Positions 21,828 to 33,855 of a stretch of DNA of 64,000 nt are shown here, piece after piece. Location: contig NC_063452.1 of assembly GCF_020379485.1 (NCBI RefSeq), positions 10,085,065 through 10,149,064 of the forward strand, given 5' to 3'. Within the stretch, counting starts at the first letter, position 1, and each line of letters begins with the position of its first letter. The notes under the pieces were generated by a model. That model ran no database searches. It saw only the letters and a list, made by a program, of their open reading frames with translations, and was not told the DNA's origin. The position numbers and the translations under genes are program-made. This DNA is from Brassica napus (lineage: Eukaryota; Streptophyta; Magnoliopsida; Brassicales; Brassicaceae).

Positions 21828-24284
21828 TTAAATGAGAGCTTGAGCAGCACCAAGTTTATGTACATCCCTGAGCCTCCAAATAGGATACATAGATTCTTCC
21901 CCTGCCTCCACTTGTTGCATTGCCCACTTGTAGTACACCGAGTGTATCGTGTCCTGCATCCAAATAAATACCCACACATTCTCAGAGCACTGTGGACTAC
22001 ATATGTTTCTGATTATTGGTTCCATAGTTTTTACTAACCTGGCCTCCTTCTTTGATTTTGCCATTCTTGTCACGAACACAGAAGATTTCTTGCGTTTGGA
22101 ACTGTGATCAAATATGATGATGATGATACAATCCATCAAAATGCAAAATCTTAGCTAAGCATAATGGAAATATTATTTTACCCTGACGATGATTATGGGG
22201 GTAGTTCCCATCATCTTTGTCTCTTCGACTTCTACTTCCGATATATGTAGAATCTGAAGCGCACACAAAAAAAAAATGAAGCCATGGGCTTTCTCGTGGG
22301 TGTGAACCAAAGCTTTAAACAAAACAATCTTTTTACCTTGTGATCGAAAAAAAGACCATGGCTTTTTAAAGCTGCGCGCTCTGCCGTGCACCGTTCAATC
22401 ACTTCCGTGCTGCAATACTTGTTCAAAGCCTCAGCATCTCCCTGTATGATTGATGGGAAAAATTCATTAGAGGCAAACAAATATCGAAGATGAACCAGAG
22501 ATTCACCTTGCTATATGCACTCAGGACTGGTCTGATGGCTTCATGAACTTCTGCAGCAAAGTCCGGCAAGGAGAAGGATCTGACCATGTAACAGATAATA
22601 ATTATCATCATATATATTGGACAAATTCTCAAACCAACTAATCACAGCCTGTACAACTTACGGATCTCGGCGGCGTATCTCTTTGTAAGTTGATCCACAA
22701 TCTGTCTCGTTAAACACTGCCTCATTTAAGCTGCCAAACACAAACACATATATATAAGTATGTTCATTATTAAAAGAAGTGTGGACAATTAGAGCATACT
22801 CCTGAATTTTGTGAACAATGGGGTTGTCGCTGGTTTCCCATCTTTCCACAACATCTTCTGCAATCTACAAATGCATACAAAGAGATTATTGCAAAGATAA
22901 AGATTATCTTTGAATGAAATATGAGTAAACAAGAGAAAAATCGTTCATTACCTCTTGGGTCTTGTTGACAACAGGCTCACTCATCCCACTTAGACGTTTA
23001 AAAGCAGGATGAGCTTGCATCTAAAACCAAAAATTCAAAGTTAAGAAGAGCCTTTACAAAGCATGGCACGAGACAAAGAGAGTCGGGTCGCTTACCTTTT
23101 CTCTTAAGGAATCCCACTTTTGTTGCAACTTGGACTGTTTTGTTGGAGTGACCACCAGATCCGTTCTTGTACTTCTCACACCAGTAAATGGCGGGGGAGG
23201 TGTGTATTCCAGGTGCTTTTTTCTAGACGAGCCTCCTCGCAATTCATCCTTCACAATGTCAAGTCCCTTCCTCGCTAAGTCAAGGGGAGAAGACATGCTC
23301 GACTTGAATTTTTCAAATAATGTATTTTGAACTCCCTCAGCAGTGCCAGATTGCTGCTGGTTTTCCTCTTTAGAGGTTCCTGTGCCTGCTGACTCCTCCT
23401 TACCGAGCTTGAATGACTCCTTGACCTGACCAGAACAAATCCATAACCGAAATTAACGACTGAAAGGGCTAAAAAAGAGCGGTGGGCTTCCAGCAAAACC
23501 TCTTCTGTGGCTGCGGAGAACTTGTCTTTCACACTTGAAGACACCTGCACCGCCAAAGCTATTTTGGTAAGAAACGATACGATAGCCTTTAACAATGTAC
23601 AAGAGATACAGGAAATGATTATTTATATACACAAACCAAGCATATGCAACAAAAGACACAAAACAGCTTAGGAGCTCTTGGCAAATGTTTTTTTTTTTTT
23701 TTTTTTTACCATTTTGGCGACAGATTGAGCCTCAGTCCAGACACCATCAACTTGCTTGTAGAGCTGCTCAGTCTTTTCTTTTGTTCTGCATTTATCGATT
23801 TCATCTCATCCTAAGCCTTCCTTTTGAAATAGAATGTAAGTAACAAAGTGCAGTTGTATAATTACCTAACTTTGAGGTCCTCTTTGACACCGTTAAGCTC
23901 TTGTGCCTTTTCTTGAAGCTCCTTCACTGTTCTTTGAAATTCAGGATTGCTGCAACAACAAACAAAACATATTAGAATCACCCCCCCCCACAAAAAAAAA
24001 AACGAAGCATAAAATAACAACAAAGTCGTCTGACTGACTATACACCTTTCAGCTTCCCCTCTAATTTTCTTGGACAAGTCGCTGAAAACACTAAACTGGC
24101 GATGAAACCCATTGGCTGGCATAAACCCTAGCCTTGCGCCCACTCTCTAAACAAAAATTACCAAATCGAATCAGCCCGTTTCGTAATCAGTACAAAGGAA
24201 TCGGATAAAGGGGGCACGGACCCGTTGGAGGAAGAGAGGCTGCTTTGTGATGAGTAAATCTCGAATCAGCTTTCTACTCGCCAT
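21828..24284 (-). CDS. TIM44: Mitochondrial import inner membrane translocase subunit TIM44
   Basis: Anchors mtHsp70 to the TIM23 channel on the matrix side of the inner membrane. Fourteen exons join in frame: 24284-24222, 24146-24046, 23949-23866, 23785-23710, 23544-23500, 23425-23096, 23020-22952, 22864-22800, 22730-22662, 22579-22507, 22441-22337, 22253-22182, 22101-22039, 21953-21828, giving 446 residues against about 470 in Arabidopsis. The N-terminus [20 protein letters not shown] is a basic amphipathic presequence. The coiled region ([17 protein letters not shown]) is followed by the C-terminal Tim44 domain: [50 protein letters not shown]. No lesion was seen. Order matches At2g20510 (TIM44-1). 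Confidence 0.92.
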
Positions 24285-26149
24285 TCCTCTCGATAGTGAT
24301 CAACTTCGAAGAACACAGACCACCTTCCCTACCTCGAAGCAGCCCTCTGCAACAAGATTTGGAAAAGAGAAGAACATATCTCTTCTGGCTATTATTATTG
24401 CTTGGAATAATAAAAGGAAAATATATAATTTTTTATTTTTTTTTTGCTTGAGAAACAAACCAGGAAGAAGAGAAGAAAGGATTGTTGCCTTAATTAGTTA
24501 AAAGCCCTGAGTTTGGTCGGTAAACCTTCTCTGGGGTTTTCTCATTCAGGCCGATTCATTTTAGACACATGTTTGGTAACACCAATAGCTATATTCCCTC
24601 TCCTGATAACAAGGCCGACATAAATGGAAGTCCAGATCCTTTTTATATTATCCGAGGAGCACTCTTATTAAATAACATTATCTTCATGTGATTAACCAAA
24701 ATGCCATTACTTAGGTGTCATCACTAGGACTCTTCTCACAACCTTACATTAAAAGCCCTCCCTTGCCTAGATCAATTACATGTGATGCCATTACTCATTA
24801 TAAATAGGCAAAATTATACTATATGTTTGGTATAGAACCGAAATTATTCTATCTGACATCCATTAGCTAAACCTGAAATAACTCATTTATTTGTCTTAAC
24901 CAAATCCAGAATTTTATGTAGATTCATCTATGGTATAACAACTGTGTTCTAAAATAATCGTTGAGCCATATTTAAGTTTTGAAAACGTATTCATCATGTA
25001 CATTGAAATAAACAAATTTATGTTATATAATGTAAATTACACTATATTAAAAACTCGACATTTCAATTTCAATGACCAAAACTTACTCATTCACTAACAC
25101 AATAAAAAATCCATATGAGGATGACAACTACAAAAAACGTGTAAAATAATATATAACAGTTTGGTAATATCGTGAAAAAATTATTTTGCTAACAATCACT
25201 GTTATTAATAATATATAACATTAGCATATACACTAAAGTTACGTGAAAGACAAAGGAACCAAAGACAAAAAAAATATCTGTTACTAAAAATATATAACAT
25301 TAGGATATACTCAACAGTTATGTTATCAAATATGAACCAATACGCTTACTATATCAAAACTGTTGTTGTCTTTGATGAATATGCTTATTGTAGTTAGAAG
25401 AGACCAGATACACATTTAGTCTAACGCAATTTAGACAATTTTTAATAATCTTAAAAACCTGAAATATTATTTGGGTCTCATTAGTATGTACCAACTTGGA
25501 GCAGTGTCGAAGTTAAATTCAAAAAAAAATTGTAATCTTATAAATTTTTATTGCCATCTATCTTTTTTTTGAACAACCATTGCCATCTATTTATATGTTG
25601 CATCAACAGGTGTATAAAAGGTAACTCTATATATGCAATGTTCTCTATATATATTTATTATAACGACATTATTCTGTATACATATATGTGACTCGTGTAG
25701 TAATTATAGTGTGTGTTAAGGAAAGTATTTATGTAATATGTATCACTAATTTAGCGAAAATAATTTGTGTATCTTTGACTCAATATAGCGATATTATCCT
25801 ATATACATATATGACCATTGATTATAATGTGTGTTAAGGAAAATATAATTGTGACATGTACCACTAATTTAACAATTTATTTAAAATTTTTTGATGCAAT
25901 CGTTTTTATACTTTAGTTGTCATATTATCATCTATAGTCGAACTAATCATGATAAATCACTGTTCCATGTTTCTACAAGACCTTTGTGGAGATTTGGTTG
26001 CTGTAAATGATATTCAATATATAGAAGATCTGCAAGCAAAGGATGATTATCAGATTACTTTTATTCGTAGACAATTATGGTTTTTTTTTAAAGAGTCAGA
26101 TTTTTTTTACTAAAACTATTACATATAAAAGTATGAGTTATTCTTCTTC
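24285..26149. other. TIM44 upstream region and AT-rich spacer
   Basis: 24285-24650 should contain the TIM44 5'UTR/promoter. The remainder is AT-rich, with a loosely repeated unit (TATATACATATATG...GTGTGTTAAGGAAA near 25675-25727 and 25800-25842). No gene, RNA gene or clear element border was seen. Confidence 0.4.
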
Positions 26150-26737
26150 AACAACCACTAGAATTTTATTATTTCAAATTCAATATCTTTTTAAAAAGAA
26201 AACAAAATATTGTCAAGTTATATTATATTTTTAAAATAAAAAAATAAAAAAAATAGTAGTTACAGAAAAGAAAATATTAAAAAAATATTTTTTACGTCGT
26301 TAGCAAAATAATAAACCCTAAATCCTAATCTCTAAACCCTAAATACGAAACCCTAAACGCTTGGGTAAACCCTAAACCCTTGTATAAATAATAAACTCTA
26401 AATCAAAAACACTAAACAATAAAATCCTAAATCCTAAACCCTAAACTCTTGAGTGTATTAGTGTTTAGTATTTTCGGTTTAGAGTTTATTATTTATCTAA
26501 GGTTTAGAATTTACCCAAGGGTTTAAGTTTTAAGATTTATGGTTTATACATTAGGATTTAGGGTTTAGTTTTTTTCCTGACGATGTTAATTTTTTTTTGT
26601 AATTATTACTTTTATTTATTTATTTCTTTTTACCTTTTTATTTTAAAAACATAATATAACTTGACAATATTTTGTTTCCTTTTATAAAAGATATCAAATT
26701 TGAAATAATGAAATCCTATTGGTTGGTAAACCTAGAT
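26150..26737. mobile_element. ~590-bp near-palindromic fold-back element, telomere-like arms
   Basis: The left arm from about 26150 and the right arm ending about 26737 are inverted copies. For example ACAAAATATTGTCAAGTTAT at 26201 reappears inverted at about 26656-26676, and ATTATTTCAAATT at 26169 reappears inverted near 26696-26710. Inner arms carry AAACCCTAAA units on the left and TTTAGGGTTT units on the right, so the transcript would fold into one long hairpin. No coding sequence. It looks like a fold-back MITE. Confidence 0.75.
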
Positions 26738-27735
26738 GTTCACCCTAGGGGTGAACCCAAGAATAAGTCTAAAAGTATTAGTAAAACTATTTCTTTTAGT
26801 CGTCAACAAACTCATTTCTTTCAATTCCAACACCTCATCAAATGGAAAAGCCCAAACATAATTTATATATTGATCTCTATATCAGACTTTACATCTACAA
26901 TTATATAACATGTATATATATATTTGTTATAATGACTTTTACATTTCAAATATATATAGATTAAAAGTTATAAATTCTATTTAAATAAATTCACTCTGCG
27001 CAGGGCGCACGGAAGATCACATAGGAGCTGATATTATATGTATTTTATGGGATATGTGACATTCATGTTATGCATGGACAATATAAACTCAATTATATTG
27101 TAAAATCAAAACGTTGTATATAAAAAAGTTAAACCTAATCTTGAGTGATTGCAAAATAAAATCAAAAAGGAATGACATAATAAATTTCTTTGAATCCCTT
27201 AACTTTTGCAACAAATTTTTTTTATTACGAAATTAACATAAATGGTGATAAACATTAAATTTGGAAATTTATTTAATTATTTCCGGTTAAGTTTGAAGTC
27301 AAATATCATTTAATATGGACTTCTTTTAACTATGGAGATTTGTTGATAGGGCCTTTGTCAATTTACAATCTATCGATTCGAATTTCCCGAGATTTGAGTC
27401 ACTCGATTCAGCTTCCAATCTTCTTAGGTATTGTGATTGAGTTTATTTCACAAAATATGGATATCTCAAGTGACTAAGAGTTAACCCAAACCATGTATTT
27501 TGACTCATAATGAATATTAAAGTTTAATAATTTGTCTCTTTTACAATTCGAGTCCTTATCAGTCCACTAAATTATAAAATTCATATTATTTACTTTTTTA
27601 ACCTCATATTATTTACTTCAATTTATTTTTATTCTTCTACAATTTTTATGTACTCCAGAACCAATATAATTTTAATAAAATATAACAATATTTTTTTCTG
27701 GACAACTAAAATATAACAATATAACTTCGATATTT
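26738..27735. other. AT-rich spacer with a decayed Helitron end
   Basis: TGCGCAGGGCGCACGGAAGATCACATAGG-like sequence at 26997-27026 resembles a mutated Helitron 3' end. The rest shows no gene. Confidence 0.4.
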
Positions 27736-27775
27736 TAGTTTATTCATCCCGCGCAAGGCGCGGATATCACCTAGT
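27736..27775 (+). mobile_element. Helitron 3' terminus
   Basis: Perfect stem CCGCGC (27749-27754), loop AAG, GCGCGG (27758-27763), then ATATCACCTAGT. The element's body lies to the left; its 5' end was not located. Confidence 0.6.
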
Positions 27776-28125
27776 TTATAGTATAGCAAAGTGTTGTTTC
27801 GAAACAAAATATACACAGCTCGTCTCTTTTCCTTTTGGGCCGTTAGCCTCGTGTATAATGGTGTAATCCGCTTTGATCCATTGGTTTCGTTAAAAGTCCA
27901 TTAATGTTCATTATACTAGAAAATCATGGGTTCGAGTGACGAAAATATGAATTGTGCAGATTAAAAGAAAAAAAAACAATATCATTACACTAAGTCTTAT
28001 AGAATCGACCTGAGTCTTATAGAAGACTTACTGTCGATCAATCAGACGTAGATCCTCATGATACAAATATAACTTTGAGATGTAAAATTGTCTTTATAAT
28101 AATTTTCATAGTATATAATAATATA

Positions 28126-29150
28126 ACTAGGTTAAGATCCGCACCTTGCGCGGAATCAACATTATATATATAAATTATTTTATGTATTAAATACTTTTAC
28201 ATTATGAAACAATAAATATATATTAAATAATTAAAAGTCAGTAACTATTAAATATATAATTAAATTAGTACGAACATATAAATCAATTTTATTAATCCAA
28301 AAAATATTTTTTTTATATTTGATAGGATATGTTATTAAATTTAAATGATACTAACATAGATAATATATTTTAGTACATTTTTAATATTAATGTCTATTAA
28401 ATGATGATTTCTACTAATATAGTTTTTTTGATCATTTGTATCTTTTATAGAAAAAAATTTAATTACTGATAACAAAATTTTCATTGTGTGATTAATAGTT
28501 TTAGTAATTTATCAATTTTTTTAAAAAATAATTTGTCAATGATCGTTCAAAACTTTTATCAAAAAAATTGTTCAAAGTAAATTTTGAAATTAAAATATTG
28601 TATTTTATATGGTTTATAGTTTAATTTAAAACGATATATATATTAATCTTAATAATTAAGTAAATTAGACTTTTTACTTATGTAATTTTTGTAATCATTT
28701 GTATTTTGTCATAACAAAAAATTTAAACCATAGATCATAAAATTTAAATGTGAGACTTTTAACAGTTTTAGTAATTTATAGCCGTTTGTAAAAATTCAAA
28801 ATATAACATATACATAAAAATCTAATTTTTTTATTATATGGTTATTGTGGTTGTTTAATTTATTTAATAGTTTAAAATTAAACAAATATGATAGAAGATA
28901 CACTATTTTTTATCAAATCTTTATTATTCAAAATCATTAATTGTCGTATATACTTTAGCCACATTAGGCAATTCCGTAAATTTTATTTAAGGAAATAATA
29001 AAGTACATTAATGATGAATTTATTGTTAGTTTAATAAAAAACTTATTATATAATTAGATGGACCAACATATGTCTCTAATGATTATAAGAATCATTATAA
29101 TGATGACATGTGGCTACAAAAGAAGTTGTAATGTTTCTCAAGTAATATAT
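28126..29150 (-). mobile_element. Non-autonomous Helitron (~1 kb), reverse orientation
   Basis: The 3' end lies at 28126 (ACTAGG on the plus strand, preceded in the minus reading by a hairpin around CCGCGCAAGGTGCGG). The 5' end near 29150 reads TATATATTACTTGAGAAAC on the minus strand, followed by ACAACTTCTTTTGTAGCCAC, a familiar crucifer Helitron start. The body is AT-rich and non-coding. Confidence 0.55.
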
Positions 29151-29617
29151 AGGGGGTTAACTAGCATTTAAAAAATTCTCATATATAATTAGGTTTTAAT
29201 ATAAAACAGTAAATTGAAAGTTTGGACCTTTCTTGCTTCGCCATGTTCCTCTTTTGGAAAATACAAATATGTCAATAATATTAAAAATAGTGGAAGAAAA
29301 AGAACAGAACAAAGATACCTCATCTTCCAAACGAACTTGTAATGTGGTGAATCACCAAAACTTTACTTTCAATCCACAATGTGATGAACATACTATCCAA
29401 GGATATTAAAAACTTTTGACGGAGACGTCTTCGAATGGTTTATACAACATATGATTTGGCTCAATGGATTGGTGAATAAGATTTGTAAAGAAGAATACAT
29501 CATTCAGCTGGTTCTATTTCTTTTCACTAACGGTTAGAATTATTTGGTTGTGGCTGCAAATTTTTGTAGCCATAGGTAAATTTAATGTTTTCTCCGTTAT
29601 TCCGATTATTCAACAAG
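29151..29617. other. Spacer before the TRIM element
   Basis: No gene or repeat border was recognised in this stretch. Confidence 0.4.
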
Positions 29618-29622
29618 ATTGA

Positions 29623-29971
29623 TATAACGCTCCGACCGCCCACGGTTAATGGGCCTCCCATGCTCGCTCTCTCGGCCTGTGGGGCCCATCCCGTCCGACG
29701 GTCGGTCCGTTAAATTTCCAAGATCCGAAAGTCTTGTGTACTCACTCTACAATCACCACATGACATTTCCCTGTGCTTTGGTCTCACTCGCACGCTATCG
29801 CGATTCACTTCCCGATAGGTCACCCATCCTTTCACTACTCCAGCCCAAGCACGCTTAACTCTGAAGTTCTAAACGGATGTATAACGGAAAAAGGTAAGTC
29901 AACTTTGGTGACATAGGTAGCCAAATCAATCATCTTAAGCCTTTCCATATATCACAACTCGGGATGTTACA
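29623..29971 (-). repeat. TRIM 3' LTR
   Basis: 349-bp LTR. By eye it differs from its partner by scattered substitutions and small indels, so the insertion is not brand new. Confidence 0.88.
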
Positions 29972-30076
29972 ATTCACCATCTCTCAACGAATGCAACGTC
30001 TTCGTTGGGCCCCACAACAGGTCTCAAGAAGCCTCTCGGGTCAGAACCGAGATGACTAACCAGCTCTGATACCACT

Positions 30077-30424
30077 TATAACGCTCCGACCGCCCACGGC
30101 TAATGGACCGTCCATGCCCGCTCTCTCGGCCCGTGGGCCCCATCCCGTCCGACGGTTGGTTCGTTAATTTTCCAAGGCCCGAAAGTCTTGTTTACTGACC
30201 CTGCAATCACCACATGACATTTCTCTGTGCTTTGGCCTCACTTGCACGCTATCGCGAATCACTTCCTGATAGGTCACCCATTCTTTCACTACTCCAGCCC
30301 AAGCACGCTTAACTCTGGAGTTCTAAACGGATGTGTAACGAAAAAGGTAAGTCAACTTTGGTGATATAGGTAGCCAAATCAATCATCTTAAACCTTTCCA
30401 TATATCACAACTCGGGATGTTACA
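30077..30424 (-). repeat. TRIM 5' LTR
   Basis: 348-bp partner LTR, adjacent to the tRNA primer site on its left side in plus coordinates. Confidence 0.88.
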
Positions 30425-30711
30425 ATTGATGGCTCCTAGACGAAAGCTATCCACCATGATCATATAATTGTAGTGATTGATAGTGAAGTTTATGTGTTTG
30501 GAGACTGCTCAAGTGAGAAATAAAATTTAAACTTTTAACCCATTGCATTTTAGTCTATTTGCTTCAATCTAAATATAAAATAAAGTTTAATATAAAATTC
30601 ATGTGAACATTGACTTCACAAATCCATTTTGGTCAAAATTCAAAATTTTGGTCACAAATAACACAAGGGTCACAATGAACACAAATGTCACAAGGAACAA
30701 CATTTTAATGT

Positions 30712-31090
30712 TGTTTTTTATGGTTGTATAACTAAGTGAAAATTATAAATTACAAAAAACAGAAATGAAGATAATATTCTGAATTTGTTTGCTTGTTTAC
30801 AATTATACACGTATTATTCTAATAATAGTAAACATATTTGCGATTTAAATTAAAAATAATAATTATATTTAAAATTTTGATACTTTATTGTTGGATTGAT
30901 TGTTTTTTATGGTTGTATAACTAAGTGAAACTTATAAATTACAAAAAAACAGAAATGAAGATAATATTCTGAATTTGTTTGCTGGTTTACAATTATACAC
31001 GTATTATTCTAATAATAGTAAACATATTTGCGATTTAAATTAAAAATAATAATTATATTTAAAATTTTGATACTTTATTGTGGGATTGAT
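30712..31090. repeat. Tandem duplication, ~189-bp unit, in the left arm
   Basis: Copies at 30712-30900 and 30901-31090 both start TGTTTTTTATGGTTGTATAA and differ by only a few bases (for example GAAAATT against GAAACTT). Confidence 0.88.
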
Positions 31091-31292
31091 TGTTTACAAG
31101 ACTTACCAAAATTTGCAAGTTGTCATTTTTCCCTAGTCCGTTTGGGTTAGGTTGGAGATGGATGTGTTTTGGATCTTTCCCATCCTTAACTATTAAAAGA
31201 AGAGAAATTTTGAATGGTAAGAATCAGTTTTACAATCTTACTTTGTTTCAACGAGCTTGAGGCAGTGTCAGAAAGGATTGGTCGTTATTTAC

Positions 31293-31391
31293 TGAATTTT
31301 AGGACGTAGTTATCGAGATTTCTTTTAGCATGCTTTGTACCATAGAAACCGAGACCAATGATCCCAAAAACAACAAATACAGGAGTAATAC
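31293..31391 (-). pseudogene. Possible captured exon with a membrane-like segment
   Basis: On the minus strand a 99-bp open stretch is flanked by AG (31393-31392) and a GTAAAT donor (from 31292). It reads ITPVFVVFGIIGLGFYGTKH, then AKRNLDNYVLKF: a hydrophobic segment followed by a basic tail. I do not recognise the parent gene. Its place inside a long-inverted-repeat element suggests a captured gene fragment, but this is inference. Confidence 0.35.
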
Positions 31392-32205
31392 CTGAGAAGG
31401 AAAACAACATACCAAGGTTCAAAGATAAAGAAAACATGAGGGAGAAAAAACAGTAAGACTACATGAAACGAAAATCCCAACCTCTAATAGTGTCGCTTCT
31501 CATCTTTCTTAGAATGAGAAAATTAGTAAGCCTGCTACTTGTCCTAGGGAGCACTACATGATGGAAAAATACATAGTGATTGAGAAAAACAAAAACAAAA
31601 GAAACAAAGTTTGATTTTAAATTTGGAGGAATGCAAAATGATGAATTAGCAGTTGTCCTTACTCCATAGATATGAACGAATTGTTTAAATTTTATTTCAA
31701 TTGTGTGTTTTGTTGAAATGTCTTAAATTTAGTATAACTAGATGTCAGTAATTAGATGATGCTTGTCTTATTTGATATGCAAGTTCGTTGGCATTAGGTT
31801 GTCGATCTAGAATATAGTTAATAACTTAATATACTTAATTTTATAAAATATGTAATTTTTATAATATCATAAGGACAATATCAAGAGAAAAGCCATAAAA
31901 GTATAACATAATACTTGTACACAATCAATCAAATAATAAAAATATCAAAATTTTAAATATAATTATTGTTTTGAATTTAAATCACAAATATGTTTACAAT
32001 TATTAGAATAATATGTGGATAGTTGTAAACAAGTAATCAAATTTAAAATTTTATCTTCATTTTTTATTTTTTTTGGAATTTTATCAGTTTTACTAAGTTT
32101 CACTCAATTATACAACATAAGAAACAAACATTAGATTATTGTTCCTTGTGACCTTTGTGTTCATTGTGACCCTTGTGTTCCTTGTGACTCTTGTGTTCAT
32201 TGTGA

Positions 32206-32485
32206 GTAGTTGAAATACGTTTCCTCGTATACTCGTATTCGCCAGCACCCAAACTGCTTTGTGTTTTCTTCTCAAAGTTGTAGAGTAAGACACTTCCACA
32301 CCAATTTTTCTTTGAACCAAAGTGATGAGAGTTTTATGATTTAGGGTTTCCATTTGTCCCAGATAATCATCATGAGGAACTTTTCTTTCATTTTCCTTAC
32401 TAAACATGAACAATTGACGATATTCTTCTGCTCCTCGACATTTCACTACATATTGAGCCTTATCATGACCGATGTCAATACTCAT
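32206..32485 (-). pseudogene. Possible Mutator-like transposase fragment
   Basis: The minus-strand reading contains KIGVEVSYSTTLRRKHKAVW, resembling the region before the catalytic domain of plant MULE transposases (a xxVSYxTxWRxKxxA-type motif). There is no DDE catalytic region and the frame runs into the inverted-repeat arm, so it is a remnant into which that element may have inserted. Confidence 0.35.
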
Positions 32486-32900
32486 ACCATCTTTCCATTC
32501 CGCAACACATCAAATTTCTTCTACAACACGTGGAACTCAACATATTCACAAATAGCACGACTTTCGACAAGGCTATGAACGTTCTCCACGTTTTCCAAAC
32601 CAATATCCACATAGTCTCCATCTCAAATTACTACTTTTTCACTGGCTCAATCACCTCAAGATGTTTGTTCTGCTTCGATGACAATATATAGACCGATTGC
32701 ACAAGGGTTGGCTTCAAGTTCAGGTAATCCATTTAAAAGCTCACTATAATTCCATCCATATGAACTTGCTTTCTCAGTTCTTGAAAATTGCTCAGTCATT
32801 GGAGCTATTTAATTTCCAGATCTGTGATACCCTCTATTTGCAAAATACTTCTTCTTGAATCTTTATCTAGTGAAGTTACAAAAACAAGTTATACTTGAAC
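32486..32900. other. Spacer, possibly more transposon debris
   Basis: No intact gene. It continues the degraded transposase-like neighbourhood without recognisable motifs. Confidence 0.3.
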
Positions 32901-32906
32901 TCCGAC

Positions 32907-33333
32907 TGGTGACCATTCTGGAAACAAGATAAACAAATAGGAAATGAATAAAATTGCAAGAACGAAAAAGAATGGTTGTTTCATCCCATATTTAACAAGG
33001 AATAACTTTGTTCTTTATTTCTAAAAAAAAGAATTGTAGAGAATGCATTATTCCTCGTCGTTCCTTGGTCACCATTCATACCTATCCGACTGGTGACCAT
33101 TCTGGAAACAAGAGGAACGAATAGGAAATGAACCTAGAGGAATAAAATTGCAGGAATGAAAATGAATAGTTGTTCCATCCCATATTTAACAAAGAATAAC
33201 TTTGTTCTTTATTGCTCTACAAAAAAAAAGAATGGTAGGGAATGAGAAGGAAAAATTATTCTTGATGAATAGTGACTTGTTTTAGAAATTTTAGGGAATG
33301 CATTATTCCTCGTCGTTCCTTGGTCACCATTAT
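32907..33333. mobile_element. Tandem pair of MITE-like copies
   Basis: Two direct copies (about 32907-33076 and 33088-33333) each start CCGACTGGTGACCATTCTGG and end CGTTCCTTGGTCACCATT. GGTGACCA at the left and TGGTCACC at the right form short terminal inverted repeats. The second copy has an extra ~60-70 bases internally. Non-coding. Confidence 0.6.
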
Positions 33334-33468
33334 CTTTAAATTTTTTAACTAATAAAGTTATACAAAGCTATATCAAGTTATATATTTTTACGAACAAAGT
33401 TATATGAGTTGTACAACTATAGTTTTTATAAGTTGTATGATTATAGTTTCACGAAATTATACTAAAGG

Positions 33469-33709
33469 GGTGATTGGTAGTTGCTGTCCACACCCCTATT
33501 TATTTCTAAAGCACCAAATTCAAAGCAATCAAGCTTTAAATTTTTTTTTGAAATAACCTACAGCTGTACAAGTGCTCTGCAGGGCCAAATATCCAAAGCA
33601 ATTTTTTAGTGCTTTTCATAAAATTTTACAGCAATAAAATCTAAAGTATACAGATTTTATTCTACAGCAAAAATTTTAAAGCTACAGTCATCATCGCCAA
33701 TCTGACCCT
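33469..33709. mobile_element. MITE with GGGTGATTGG-type termini
   Basis: Left GGGGTGATTGGTAGTTGCTG, and right, inverted, resembling GGGTCAGATTGGCGATGATG. The centre is non-coding. It sits just upstream of the broken riboflavin synthase. Confidence 0.4.
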
Positions 33710-33855
33710 AACTTTTATCAGTTCAATAATCTTCTTCTTAGTAACAAAACTCTAATCTGGCTTTCATCCGTAGTTTCCCTAATTTTCAAATTTGTATTTA
33801 TCATCCTCGAATAATTTATTATTCCAACTTTGGCCCTGATAATTTGAAGTTATAA

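Larger units (their letters stand above)
29623..30424 (-). mobile_element. TRIM (terminal-repeat retrotransposon in miniature)
   Basis: Two direct repeats of 349 bp (29623-29971) and 348 bp (30077-30424) flank only about 105 bp. Read on the minus strand each repeat starts TGTAACATCCCGAG and ends CGTTATA. The inner segment begins AG then TGGTATCAGAGC, the classic primer-binding site for initiator tRNA-Met (complement of 30063-30074), and ends with a purine-rich GAGAGATGGTGAA next to the downstream LTR. ATTGA flanks both ends (29618-29622 and 30425-30429), a perfect 5-bp target duplication. No gag or pol, so it depends on proteins from elsewhere. Confidence 0.92.
30651..32205. mobile_element. 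~1.5-kb element with long inverted repeats
   Basis: The left arm (30651-31090) and the right arm (about 31915-32205, inverted) share CACAAGGGTCACAATGAACA-type ends followed by matching AT-rich blocks (TAACTAAGTGAAA, ATTATTCTAATAATAGTAAAC, TAATTATATTTAAAATTTTG). The left arm contains a ~189-bp tandem duplication. Long arms with a unique centre are typical of Mutator-like or fold-back elements. No transposase lies between the arms. The centre (31100-31900) holds a possible captured exon. Outer borders are approximate. Confidence 0.55.

Noticed and set aside
29649..29858. Open frame of 69 codons
   Set aside because: Lies wholly within a TRIM LTR, which is non-coding.
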